Below, one piece after another: positions 54,166-64,000 of a DNA stretch of 64,000 nucleotides. The notes beneath the pieces were generated by a model, which worked only from the letters and a program-made list of their open reading frames with translations, did no database searches and was not told the DNA's origin. Made by a program: the position numbers and the translations under genes. The stretch lies in contig OZ038384.1 of the NCBI GenBank assembly GCA_964036045.1, forward strand, positions 62,035,355 through 62,099,354, given 5' to 3'. Position 1 is the first letter of the stretch. The number at the start of each line of letters is the position of its first letter. Source of the stretch: Eutreptiella sp. 'Long Island Sound 2002'. Its lineage: Eukaryota > Euglenozoa > Euglenophyceae > Eutreptiales > Eutreptiaceae.

Positions 54166-55055
54166 CCTCGCGTGGCCCCAATCTATTCGTGAGGTCCTTT
54201 TCCCTCCAGGGTTGCCCTATTTGGAGATCAAATTTTTCCGCTTCGCTATTTTTAGTAAGAACTGTTACTATTTTTAGTAAAAATTTGATTTTCATTCCTC
54301 CGAGTTGGTGGCACTCGGGGACATTCCAAACGGATACTCGACCATTTTTTGGCATGCCTGTCGCAACCGTGGGGTCCGTTGGCATTACACTTGCACAAGC
54401 GGCCCCCGGGTAGACCCTCCTGAAAAGTTTTTAGGGTAGGGTTAGCAAGGGTGAAAACCATGGTTTTGCCATATTTTTGACACATCGCTGAGTTGGAAGA
54501 TTTTGTGAGTACCTACGTCCATCGAAAACTCATTCCGGATGCAACCATGGCATCTGTCTGCTTCCTGTGTCCACCTGACTCCAAAATGATGTAGCATTTG
54601 TTGAAAAAAAATCGGAGAAAAAAAACTTTTTTTTCGAAGAAAAACGTTTTTCGAAAAAAATTGTTTTTCTCCCCAATTCCTCCATTTATTGTCTTCAGTG
54701 ACCTCAAGGTGCATTTCAGCATTGTATGGCTCTCACTGTGGTTGTTGATTCCCCTTCGCGCCATTGGGTGGCATTGTTTTGCTGCGACTTGGCTTGTCCA
54801 CGGGAATTTGCAGCTAAGGAGGGTGGTGTCAATGGCACGTGTGGGGGCTTTGCATGGGTATTTTATCGCCTAAACACCAGCATTTGAGTTATGCAGGGTG
54901 TTCAGAGCTAGGAAGGAGGGTGTTTGTGCAATGCCCACACCCATGTGGATTTCGCACCCGCCCACCTGCCCTATGATGCTTGTTTGCGCTCCTTTCCATG
55001 GCTCTGACCTTCGTTTTCTGACTTTGGTGTTTCAGAGCATTTGGGATGTCTGAGT
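54166..55055. other. Non-coding sequence before the second gypsy A LTR
   Basis: Contains a run of A/T-rich short repeats (54,600-54,665) and no coding signal. The part after about 54,887 probably resumes the gypsy A 3' region. Confidence 0.4.
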
Positions 55056-55067
55056 CAGGGAAGGGGC
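55056..55067 (+). other. Candidate polypurine tract before the second gypsy A LTR
   Basis: CAGGGAAGGGGC lies directly before the LTR start and is almost entirely purine, as expected for the plus-strand primer of a 3' LTR. Confidence 0.5.
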
Positions 55068-55068
55068 A

Positions 55069-57349
55069 TTAAAACGTAGGGCATAGCCATGTCAGAATCC
55101 ATGCTTGTTGCCCATTTCTGCTTCGCACACTCATGCTGCTTCTTGTGTGCCATTTGAGTTGCAAATTATTATGCGATCTCAGGATTATATTCCAATCCAA
55201 GATTTTGGATCTGAGAATTAATACCGACTGCAGATTCCAGTTCTGTTTTTGCATTTATGATGTCGCATTGCTTGTTTTCCAATTCTGCGGTTGGCCAGCA
55301 TTTGGCCTAACATTATTTGAGTTTCCAATTCGTCGATTGGCTGCTGCTGTGTGTGCGCGCGCGCCGTCTTCGGTCGCGCCGTAATGCAGGCCAGCCAATC
55401 CAATACCCCTCCAGTTTGGTGCTAATAGTGTTAGTTCTATCTTGTTACGGAAATGGGAGCACATTGGAACCTAGGGCAACTCCAGTGGATGATAGAAGGC
55501 CCGGGGTTAAGGATCTGGCTAAATCCTGGTGTGGTGCCTCCGCCCACACCGGCTGTCGCCCTTGGGTGCATCACTGCACTTGGGAGAAGACTGGTGTACG
55601 TTAATGGGCGCATCTGCTTTGGCAGTGCCACGCCTACGTGCATGGGGAACCACGAGTCCCCTGAAGCCCGATGAGCCTCAGTTGAAGAGGAGTTGAAGTG
55701 GAAGTGGCTGAGGTAGGCGCACTGCTGGTCGTGGGATACATTGGTCGCTGCCTTGCAATGGGATTCCACTGGGGTGCCACACCACATTTGGTTTGGAGGT
55801 CTCATGCATTCATTCTAAGAGTTGACATTGCATTTGTCATTCATGCATGGTTCATTCATGGTGTGACCCAAACTTGGTGGTGCCCACAATTCCATGGTCA
55901 AGGTGAACATATGGTGTCTCCTCTCCCAAAGGTGGATTTGGTGCTTTCCCGCACTCTCCCTCTCTCTCCCAATTCGTCATACTCCCTAAGAGGTAAATTG
56001 AGCATTTAATGCCATTTGACCGTTGTCTTTGATCCTTTGAGACTCTTGGGCCCTTTCATTTTTTTCAAGTGCCCGTGGCTTGGGAGTCATCCAATTGAGA
56101 CATGCCGTGGTTTGGACGTCTTATGATTTCACTCAAGGATAGGCATTGGTCGAGCTTTCGCCACGCTCTCTCGAAGTGCATGCATCCTCCCTTGGGTCAA
56201 GGCCAGGCTAACCTCTCTCTGTATGCATGCTCTCTTGGGTCAAGGCTAGGCGAAACTCTCTCTGCATGCAGGCCCTCCCTCATGATGGATAGGTCAAGCT
56301 CTCTGAAGGGATTCGGTTGGGGAATATCTCTCCTCGGGCATGGTTAGGTGACTCTTTCCCCATGCATCTACTCTCTCCGGGATGCGACCAACCCTCCATG
56401 CTCGTGGTGGGTGGTATCATCTCTCCATGCACGTGCTCTCTTTGGGTGGATGTTAGGTCCCATGGGTCATGGTTAGGTGACTCTTTCCCCATGCATCTAC
56501 TCTCTCCGGGATGCGACCAACCCTCCATGCTCGTGGTGGGTGGTATCATCTCTCCATGCACGTGCTCTCTTTGGGTGGATGTTAGGTCCCATGGGTCATG
56601 GTTTGGTGCCTTCGTTGGTGCGTTTACATGCCCCATGTGACAATTTATGTGCATGTGCACTTCCTTCCCTCATGTTGGTGTAGTCAACACGTCCGGAGAC
56701 TCAAGTGTGACTCATGTGCTCTTAGGGGATGGCCCGACGGTAGTGTGAATTCTTTCCACTCCTCCACCCTCGTTGAGACCATCCATGTCGACGGGTAGAA
56801 GTAGTCTGAATTTTGGTTTGCACCTTTGCATGCATGACTCAAGTTGATAGGATGATGCCCGTGCACATGGACTCTTGGTCTTGCATTGCATGTGTTCCGA
56901 CTGGAAGAGTCGGTTGAGTCTTACTCACGCTTGAATTGTTTACTTTCTCAAAAGGGTGGACCTACCCTGTGCCTGTTTGGAACCTTGTTGGACCCGTGCT
57001 CTTCCCGTGTGGACTATTTGACCGTTTGTACTTGTCATCGACCCTTGTTTGACTATTGGTGGACTGTGGCTCATTTGTGGCTCGTTTGTGGCTCATTTGC
57101 GGGTTTTTGTGGACCTTTGGTGAAATTGTGGTTGGATCGTTGTTGGACCGTATTGGATTATTGCGTCATTTCGTCATTGGGTTTTCAGTTGGAATTGTTT
57201 GTGTGATTGCTGTGCTCTCAGGGACAGGAGTGGGTTGTGAGCTTGGAAATCTCTGCTGATTTTATTGATTCCGAAATTGGAATTGGTTGGAATTCGGAAA
57301 AAATGGAAAATTCACCCGGCTCAAGTCACCTCGAGTGCGAATCGTTGGC
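55069..57349 (+). repeat. Second gypsy A-type LTR
   Basis: Matches 12,826-15,082 throughout at roughly 90% by eye, plus one extra 129-bp tandem unit (56,339-56,596). It is preceded by a purine tract (3' LTR property) and followed by a primer-binding site (5' LTR property). Confidence 0.75.
56339..56596. repeat. 129-bp tandem duplication inside the LTR
   Basis: CATGGTTAGG recurs at 56,339 and 56,468 with near-identical units; a variant CATGGTTTGG begins the flank at 56,597. The 5' LTR has only one unit (about 14,070-14,200). Confidence 0.9.
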
Positions 57350-57360
57350 TGGTAGCAGAG
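57350..57360 (+). other. Primer-binding site after the second LTR
   Basis: TGGTAGCAGAG, identical to the gypsy C site, immediately after the LTR. Confidence 0.7.
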
Positions 57361-57885
57361 TGTGGATTTTGCATAAACAGGGGGGTTTGCCTGTGCCTCC
57401 CTCTGCCTCCCCTGGGCTGGTGCATGCACTGGTCGGCAAACGATGTGGCTAACTGGGTCGCTGTTGGGGTTGTTGGTGGCCGCAGGCCGTGCCCCAGCCC
57501 CATGGGTTGTGTGGGTTATGTACACGCTTGGGCTGGTGGCCTGTCCTGTTGGGTTACGATCTGGTTCTGCTTGCTGGGCGGTTGCGCCAGCCAGTCTAAT
57601 GAGGTCATCGGTTAGGGGGGTTGGGTTGTCCTGTGTCCTCCCGCCCCTGCGGTGCCGGTTTGGTGGTGGCGGGTTTCACTTTCTGGTGGTCGTTTGTGCG
57701 GGCGGGCAGGCGCCGGCGAGGAGGAAAGGGGTGTACGGACTGGCGTGTGGTGGCCTGTAGCCCGTGCCTGGTGGGCTGGTGCGGTGTTGTCCCACGGTTG
57801 TGGGCGCGTTCTCTTCCTTTCTGGGGTGTAAGGCGGCTTGCTCTGATTAGACCCATGGCTAGTGTCTCCTGCTTTGGTGCTGTGG

Positions 57886-58160
57886 TGTGCTTGGGTGTGC
57901 CGTGCTGTGTTGTGCTGTGGAATGCTGTGCTGTGCCGCGTGGTTCCGCGCTGTGCTGCGGTGCGCCCTGCACTGTCGTGCCCGCCGTGCCGTGTCGTGCC
58001 GTGGTGTGTCTTGCCGCGGCGTGGCTGGTTGCACCTTGCTGTGCCGCGCCGCACTGTGTCGTGCTGTGCTGTGTCGTGCTGTCGTGTGCCTTGTTGCGTT
58101 GCGCTGCACGGCAGTGCGCTGTACTGCGGTGCGCCGTGCTGGTTCTTGTTGTGCCGCGCT
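57886..58160. repeat. GTGCY pentamer-rich low-complexity stretch
   Basis: Irregular runs of GTGCT/GTGCC pentamers, similar in kind to the satellite at 34,968-35,548 but without the 30-bp higher-order unit. Confidence 0.7.
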
Positions 58161-59199
58161 TTGCTGTGCGCTGATGTGTGGTGCGTCCATCGTACCTCCG
58201 GTCCGGCGTGGGGTGGCGCCGGCGCTGGTTAGACTCGTGCCTTTGTTGTGTGGGACGCGGGCTGAGGTTATGTGGCTGGCTGGTGGCCAGGGGGCGTCAT
58301 TAGGCGAGGTGCGGCTTGTTGGGTCTGTGTTGCGGGGGTCTGGGTGTGCCGTTCGACCTGGTTGGTCAGGCGAGTGTCCGCAGGGTTGCCCTCTCTTCGG
58401 GCCTGTGCCTTGGTCCCGTGTCCTCTAGGGGTCCCTGTCCCCAAGGGTGTGCCGGGCTCTGTGGGGTCGGGTGGCGTGGTCCATTCCGTTTTGGTGGGTC
58501 CCCTCCCGCCTGCCCCTCTGCCTCCTTCTCGTCCCCCGTCCTTGGTGTCGCGGCCGTGTCCCCTTCCCCATCCGGCGCCCCTGCCGTGGCGTCTGTGTGG
58601 TGGCCCTTGCTGTGGCCGGGGTCGTCGCCTGGCGGTTAGGGTGCGGTGGTCCCGGCGGTTCCCTGTGTGGGTGTATCCCCTTCCCCCTGTGTGGGTGTAC
58701 CCTCCTTCCCCTGTGCAGGGACTGGTGGTCGGTGGGGGCGACCCGCTGTGGTTCGTGTGGTGTCACGTCCGGGCTGCGGCGGCGCGTCTTGGCGGGCGTG
58801 CGCCTCTGGGATGGTCCGCCTGGTGCCTTGGTGTGGCGGTGTCCCTTGGGGGTCGCGTGGTGTTGACTGGGTGGGGGGGGGTGGGGCGGTGCCGGTCCCT
58901 CCGGTGTGGTGTGCCCCTTCTTTGTGGTGTGCGTCCTTGTGCCTGTCGTTCTGCCCTCTCCTCCAGTGCCATGGCCCCTGGCCTTGCCTTTTCCCCGTGT
59001 CGGTTGTCCTCCGGTGATTCCTTGCATCCGTGTTGTGATGCCCCCGATGCCCTGTCTATGTGGGCGCCTGCCTGCCACCTTGGGCCTCTCCTTGCCCCCT
59101 TGCCGGGCCTCCCCTTTGCCCTTTTCCTTTCCGGTGTGCTGGTGGTGGCATGGTGGCGAGGCTTGTGGGGCACCGATGGCCCATGCCCGGGAGTGGGTG

Positions 59200-61300
59200 G
59201 TCTGGAGCCACCGGCGGAGGGTTTCGGGGGTGTAGGGGCGGCAGAAGCCCTGGACCGCGTCCCGGAGAAGGGCTTCACATTCCTCCTGCGGCATGGCGGC
59301 CTCCAGGGCGGTCTCGTTGGGGTTGGCTGGGGTGTGGGTGACAATTATTCTCGAAGGTGTGGATCATGTGCACCCCCTCACGCCTTCCCGCTCCCCCGGC
59401 CCACTTCACCCAGCGGCAGAGCTCCTGCAGGGCGGGGGCAGACCACCAGGTGAGGTGGGCGGGGGCCAGGGGGGGGGAGGGCTCCAAGCTCGAGGTCCTG
59501 GAGCGGTGCTGGCGGGGGCTATGCGTGCAGGATGTGTATCGGTGGCGCAGGGAACCGGAAGCGCGGTGCCGTTCCTGGGGGGAGGGGGACGCGGACATGG
59601 AACGGCGGTGGTGCATGTGGTGGCGCCCAGAGGAGCAGGAGCGGCGGTGGCGCGTGCTGGGGCCGGGGGATGCGTATCGGTTGCGTGGGGGACGGGAAGG
59701 GCGCTGCGGTTCGTGCTGGGAGGGGGATGCGGACATGAGACCGTGGTGGCACGTGTGGTGGTGCTCGTGGGAGCGGGAACGGCGGGTGCGGGGCCCTGGG
59801 GAGTCGTGGCGGCGCCTCAGGGAGCGGGAGCGGTGCGAGTGAGCGGGTGAGGCGCGGTGGCGCTGCGGGGAGCGGGGGACCCGTGGGCGGGATTGTTGCG
59901 CGGGGGGGGAGCGGGAGCGCTGCCGTTTGAGGGATCGGGCCTCGTCGTGGGGCCGGTTGGGCCACTCAGGAGGCGTCGGTGGCGCCTGGGGGCCCCCGCG
60001 TGGTGCCTCCGGGTACCGGGGCCGGGGGGGGGTTTCCCACCCTCCATGGATCTGCCGCGTAGGGCTGCAGTGCCGGGTTCTGTGGATGCGGCGGCGGTGG
60101 TGGCAGGTGGTACGGGTCCAGTGTTTGTTGGGGTCGTTGTCCCGGCCGGGGCTGGGCTTGGGGGGCCCCTTTGGTGTGGACGTGGTGGCCGGGCTAATAC
60201 GGTTCTCGGTAGGGGGGGGGGGTCCCTGGTGGTAGGCGGGGTAGTGGGGTTGAGCGCCTGGTGGGTGGTGCTGCCATCCCTTGCGCTGGTGCTGCTCGTG
60301 CATGGGGGGTGGTCGCCCGGTGGGGTAGGGTGGTGGGCAGTGGTAGTGGTGGTGGTGGGCCTGGTGCTGGGGGTTGTGGTGGTGGTGGTGTTGGTTGTGG
60401 TGGCGGCGGGGGCACTGCTGGCGGTGGTGGTGGTGGTGGGGATCGTGGTGATGATGGTGCTGTGGGTATGCCCGTAGGAACCCCTAGCGTTCCCGATGGG
60501 ATGTGGGGGTCGGGCATCGTTTGCAGCACTTGGGGCTGTACGGCTTGGTGGATAGCGGTAGCGGGTTTGGGGCTGGCCTTGACGGCGACCGCGGTCGAGG
60601 GGTCCCACGTCCCCGGGTGGGTCTGGCCAGCGTTGGTGTTGGTTTGTGGGGGGTGGATGGTGGGGCGCTTGGAGATGGGGATTTGGACGACGGTGTGGAC
60701 GGGGTCTTGTTGTGTGGCCGCCTCCGTGGTGACGGCTTGCGCTGGGGGCAGCGGGGCTCGGGATGCGGTGGGTGCGGGGTCGGGTCGGGTTTAGGCTGGA
60801 ATTCCGGTTCGAGGTTGAGGAGGACCTCGTCTCGGAGGTGTTAGGGGACTGCTGCTGGGCGGGGGGCGTTCTCAGCGAGCTGCCGGGGTGCCGGGGTTGT
60901 CTGCTGGGGGCTCTGGAGGCCTCCGGCTGCCTGGTGTGCGGCTGCAGCTTTGGCTTTGGCCGTGGCTTTGTGGATGAGGGAGAGGGGCAGGTCGGAGGAG
61001 GAGGTGGAGGACATCGAGGAGGATTAGGACGAGAAGGAAATGGTGGTTTTGGGTGATGTGGGTTGCCCCGCCATGGGGGCGGGGGCGGCTTTGCGGCCCG
61101 CGGCGGCCCCCGCCGCGGCCACTGCGGGGAGGATGGAGGGCATTTCCTCGGGCTGCGGGTTGGGGGCGGGTGGCTAGACGGGCCCGGCCGCAACCTGGCA
61201 GCCTGGTGGGCCGATCCGGTTGGCAGCGGTGGGCGGGGGTGGCACCGGGCTGTGGTCTCTGCCTTCCGGGTTTGGCTGGGCTGGGCTCCCGCAATGTGTG
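59200..61300 (-). pseudogene. E4 Pro-rich and Arg/Ser-rich ORF with conserved C-terminal blocks
   Basis: On the minus strand a Pro/Thr-rich stretch (61,193-59,970) leads into Arg/Ser/His-rich tandem peptide repeats (about 59,980-59,500, units of roughly 45 residues with a SMSASPS core). It then reaches LTWWSAPALQELCRWVKWA and, in another frame, ECEALLRDAVQG with LRRWLQTT. The last two blocks align with E3 (29,930-30,210). At least one frameshift (near 59,320) breaks it. The RS-like basic part suggests RNA binding, as in ORF1-type proteins; this is inference. Confidence 0.45.
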
Positions 61301-61603
61301 AGGGCGTGCGCGTTGGCGTCCACGGGGGGGAACATTTCGCGTGGGCTGCATTCTGGGGCGGGGGGGGGTTGGGCCTGGGGTTTCGTGGGTAGGTTCAGGG
61401 GGCGTATGTGGCTCACTGGGCGGGGTGGGTGTGCCATGGGGCGTGGCGCTCTTCGCGGTGGGTGTGTGTGGGTTGACGGCTGTGGTGGGCGGTGAGGCTC
61501 GTTTCGCGGGAGGGTCTGTGGAGAGCTTGTGTGGCTGATCGAACGAGGGAGGAGGCCCGTGTCCGGGGGCCCAGGGCTGCGCGCGAAGGTGGGTGTGTGT
61601 GGG

Positions 61604-63049
61604 CTACTGGTTGGGGAGTGGGGAGGGAGGGGCAGGGGGTGTGGGGCTGGGTTCGCATGCGTTGTGTTGGCGTAGGTGTCCGCTTGCAGCGGCGCGCTCG
61701 TGTGGTCTCGTGTAGGCCGGGAGATTTGGAGGGGAAGCTTGCCCTCTTCTGCCGCCGCGGCAAGGATTTTGCAGATGAGTGTGCGTATTTGGTGCACCTC
61801 CTGATCGGTGGTGGCGAACAGGGTACTGTAGGGGTGGGCTAAGGCCCATGCGCCAGAGGACCCTGTAGATGGCGTGGTACCCGCAGGTGAGGGAGTGTTG
61901 TGGCCGGGGGGGGGGGTCCTCCCGTGTGTCGGGGCCCGCCTCGACTTGTGTGTGGGCGGTGGGGATGAAGCAGTCCCAGGGCACGGTCCCTGTGGACGGC
62001 CAGCGGCGCTTGATCCACTGGGACAGGCAGAGCATGGCCAGTCCCAGGTGGTAGCCCGCTCGCCCCGAGTTGATTTGGGCCAGAGGGCGGGCCGGGGCTT
62101 GGTCCCCCGGCTGGAGGACGCCCCTGAGGACCTTGTGCGGGGTGGTGGGGTCCCCTTTTGTCTCTGGGGGCGCGGCCCCACGGGCGAGCATGGTGTCGGT
62201 CCCCTTTATGACCCATTGTGGGGCCGGTGACACTGCTGTGGCGGCCACTACGTAGTAGTGCCCGCGCTCGAGGACTGTACACCAAACTTCTGGTGGGGGT
62301 CGGTCGCTGTGTGTAGGTGGGGGGGGAAGGTCGTCATCGGGGGTACGGAGGCCGGCGGCGCAGAGGGCGGTGTCGCAGGTTGGTGCGGTGGCCTGTTTCC
62401 ATTGTTCCGGATGACTCGGGTCTGCCGGGTGATCCTTCTCCGCTGGGGCTCGTCGTAGGCGTGTGGTTCCTCGGTGTGTGACGTTGGTGTTGGTGTCGTG
62501 TGTCAAGGCCGGGCCCCACTCGATGGTGGGGGATCCAGATGTGCTGGTCTTGGGTGTGTTGGCGGGCCCCCCAGATGAAGAGGTCTACGATGGTCTCGTG
62601 GACACCTTTCCCGCGGTGGCTAGGTAGCGGAGGGCCTTGACGGTGAGCTTGGTCCAGCTCTCTTGTAGGCGGTACCAGCCCGGGGGTGTGTCTAGGCCCC
62701 TGCCTTGGAAGGTTGCTCGGAGGAGGTCGGGGTCGCTGATGGTGGCCGGTGTAAGGGGGGGGTTCCGTGGGTCTGGGGGGGTCCGGCGGGGTGGGCTATT
62801 GAGGTCCGGCACGTCCACGTCCTTCTTTGTGTGGTCCTGGGTGGGCTTTGCTGGGCTGGACGGTGTCGGGTGGTCCCAAGGGTGAGAGGTGGTTGGTCCT
62901 GGGGTGTCACGGGTGCTTCTGGTCGGGGGGTCCTGCGGTGGGTGTTCCTCTGGGGCGCTCTGGTAGTGTCTTGGAGGCATGTGGACAGGGATGGGGGGCG
63001 TTTGTGAGGCGCCGAGCAGGTTAGTGGACCTCTGGGTCATGCACAGCAC
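61604..63049 (-). pseudogene. Ulp1/C48-like protease-like ORF of E4
   Basis: From about 63,049 the frame passes DLLRATFQGRGL and a WTKLTVKALRYLATAGK segment. After a frameshift near 62,600 come GKGVHETIVDLFIWGARQ, IWIPHHRVG, GHYYVVAATAV, WVIKGTDTML, WDCFIP, and finally QHSLTCGYHAIYRVL. The order (helix, IWIP strand, His in an HYY strand, Asp, then Q-x5-CG) matches Ulp1-like cysteine proteases, with candidate catalytic His, Asp, Gln and Cys all present. NeSL and Utopia non-LTR retroelements carry such domains. Function here is inferred; the frameshift suggests a dead copy. Confidence 0.55.
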
Positions 63050-64000
63050 GGTAATGGATGAGACGCAGCATGTGTTCCCTGGCGGTGGGGTCGGCGAGTT
63101 GCTCCGTGTGTGTCAACAGGAGGCGCCTGCGGTGTACCATTTGGGCCGCAGCTCTGCGGACTGCCTCTAGCTGGAGGTGCGCTGGTGCCCTCATCGGGTC
63201 CTGCGCGTGTTTGGTGAGGTGCTGTTGCAGGGCCTGGGTCACCGCTCCTCTCATAGTAGCCTCCTTGATCAGGGGATCCCTGAAGAGGTGTTCTGTGGCC
63301 TGGTGTGCGTGGCTGTGGGTCGGCCAGTCTTCGTGTTGCCGTAGGGTTTCTGCCGGGGACCAGCCCACTAGTGTGTTCCTGCCCGTATGCAGGGAGCATA
63401 TCTTGAAGTGTTCCCAGTCCTCTGGGGTGGTGTGGTTGCATGGGCAGCGGGTGTGTTCTTCTGGGACATGGATGTGCTTGCAGGCGAGCCATCGGGCGAC
63501 TCTGGTGAGGAATGGTAGTTAGTCCCTGAGGAGCTGGATGCGTCGTTTCTGCAGGTGGGCTGGGACGCACGCCCGGCATAGCCGCGAGTCGTAGAGGGGG
63601 ACTTTCAGTTTCTCCTGGAGCTCTTGGATGTGCCCTCGGCTGTCCGTGTCGACGAGCAGGCGGGCGAGATGTTGGATTCGGTAGGGGTAATGATATGCCC
63701 TGTCGTGTGAGGTACGGGGGGCGTCCTCCGGTACCCAGTCCCGGGTCCAATGGCGTTCAGTCTTGGGGGGTACGTGCTGGAGGTGTGTGTGGTTTCGGTG
63801 CAGGTCTGGCACCTGGAGGGTCGGTAGGTGTGTAGTGCGCTGCTGTACTGCCTGGATGTCGACCTTACCGATTCCGTATTGGTGCCTGTGGGACTCCTGT
63901 TTCGCGATGTGAAGTTGGACATAGGGGGGAAGGCTGCGGAGGGCTTTCCAGAGCAGCAGTGCTTGGGTGCCGAGGCTCCTCGCGGTGGCTTTGTGGAGTA
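63021..64000 (-). pseudogene. C-terminal region of a non-LTR-type RT protein (E4)
   Basis: Read inward from the window edge, the frame includes LLLWKALRSLPPYVQL, a WVPED block, YPYRIQHLARLL, LYDSRLCRACVPAHLQ and CPC ... WEHFKIC. The C-x-C ... H-x3-C cluster near the end is like the zinc knuckle found after the RT domain in non-LTR elements. One TAA (about 63,521) interrupts an otherwise continuous frame after LLRD. The RT core itself, if present, lies beyond 64,000. The stop at 63,021 overlaps the start of the Ulp1-like ORF in another frame. Confidence 0.5.

Larger units (their letters stand above)
33136..54886. mobile_element. Possible PIF/Harbinger-like element carrying gypsy C
   Basis: The left end GGGGGCGCCTGTTTAGG is preceded by TTA, as in Harbinger/Tourist elements. 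A degraded Harbinger-type transposase fragment (34,333-34,088) lies inside. A weak inverted match (CCTAAACA) followed shortly by TTA occurs near 54,865-54,886. Gypsy C interrupts it. The right end is poorly supported and both arms contain satellites, so the boundaries are tentative. Confidence 0.35.
12826..57349 (+). mobile_element. Old chromovirus gypsy A, with nested insertions
   Basis: In order: 5' LTR (12,826-15,082), primer-binding site, coiled-coil gag with capsid-like and CCHC regions, protease, methyltransferase-like region, RT, RNase H, integrase, chromodomain (32,382-32,654), a purine tract (55,056-55,067) and a second LTR (55,069-57,349). This is the standard order of a chromodomain Ty3/gypsy element with an extra domain. 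It is split by B1, E3 and a Harbinger-like element that carries gypsy C. Many stops and frameshifts and roughly 10% LTR divergence by eye mark it as old. That the second LTR belongs to this copy is inferred from the purine tract before it. It is also followed by a primer-binding site, so it may be shared with another copy. Confidence 0.65.
57361..64000 (-). mobile_element. GC-rich retroelement E4, incomplete at window edge
   Basis: On the minus strand, from the right edge: C-terminal region of an RT-type protein with a zinc knuckle (64,000-63,021), a Ulp1-like ORF (63,049-61,604), Pro-rich and Arg/Ser-rich coding regions (61,300-59,270), and a low-complexity 3' part with GTGCY pentamers (57,886-58,160). 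The protease-like and following blocks align with E3, so E4 is a longer member of the same or a sister family. It abuts the primer-binding site after the gypsy LTR. Its 3' terminus near 57,361 lacks the GTAG tail seen in E1 and E3. Confidence 0.65.

Noticed and set aside
56280-56660. 126-codon minus-strand ORF with internal repeats in the second LTR
   Set aside because: Created by the 129-bp tandem duplication; the other LTR does not preserve the frame.
57605-58190. Minus-strand ORFs of about 150-190 codons, His/Ala/Arg-rich
   Set aside because: They span the GTGCY low-complexity stretch of E4 and overlap in two frames; no conserved block.

Overview
This is repeat-rich eukaryotic DNA. I find no host gene, tRNA, rRNA or CRISPR array. 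Nearly all of it is transposable elements nested in one another, plus tandem repeats. Chromodomain-bearing Ty3/gypsy elements (chromoviruses), GT-AG introns and the general mix suggest a large green-lineage genome, perhaps a streptophyte (charophyte) alga. That assignment is inference and was not tested.

Layout. 1-8,887: a GC-rich, 5'-truncated retroelement (E1, reverse orientation, 1,063-~7,590), mostly 64/65-bp minisatellites, lies between two copies of the same sequence of at least 1,062 bp. 8,888-12,825: non-coding DNA, a GTAG microsatellite and a second GC-rich element (E2). 12,826-57,349: an old, heavily mutated chromovirus (gypsy A) with ~2.26-kb LTRs. It is interrupted (i) in gag by a DNA transposon (B1, 16,099-19,630), (ii) in integrase by a GC-rich retroelement (E3, 27,811-31,704) flanked by a 588-bp direct duplication, and (iii) in its 3' region by a probable Harbinger-like element. 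Inside the last sits a young chromovirus (gypsy C, 35,862-52,927; 807-bp LTRs, ATAAA target duplication), and inside its pol sits a second DNA transposon (B2, 43,847-49,382). 57,361-64,000: a fourth GC-rich element (E4, reverse), running off the right edge, with an RT C-terminal zinc-knuckle region and a Ulp1/C48-like protease-like ORF related to that of E3.

Two systems stand out. First, B1 and B2 encode homologous DDE-type transposases with a conserved intron position. Each carries its own short near-palindromic motif (TTGCAC in B1, GCGCGC in B2) in arrays near both ends and also inside its introns, and largely absent from exons. This looks like a transposase-binding-site system that has spread into introns. 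Second, both chromoviruses have, between protease and reverse transcriptase, a region resembling phage/DIRS-type Dam (N6-adenine) methyltransferase, with an NPPF motif in gypsy C and a degraded equivalent in gypsy A. In addition, GC-rich retroelements with a tetranucleotide 3' tail are flanked by target duplications of about 0.6 and at least 1.06 kb, far longer than usual.

Relative ages by eye: gypsy A LTRs differ by roughly 10%, the duplications around E1 and E3 by about 2%, the gypsy C LTRs by about 1%, and B2 is younger than gypsy C. No element here looks fully intact; gypsy C is closest, with two frameshifts, one stop and an altered RT active site. All mismatch counts were made by eye.
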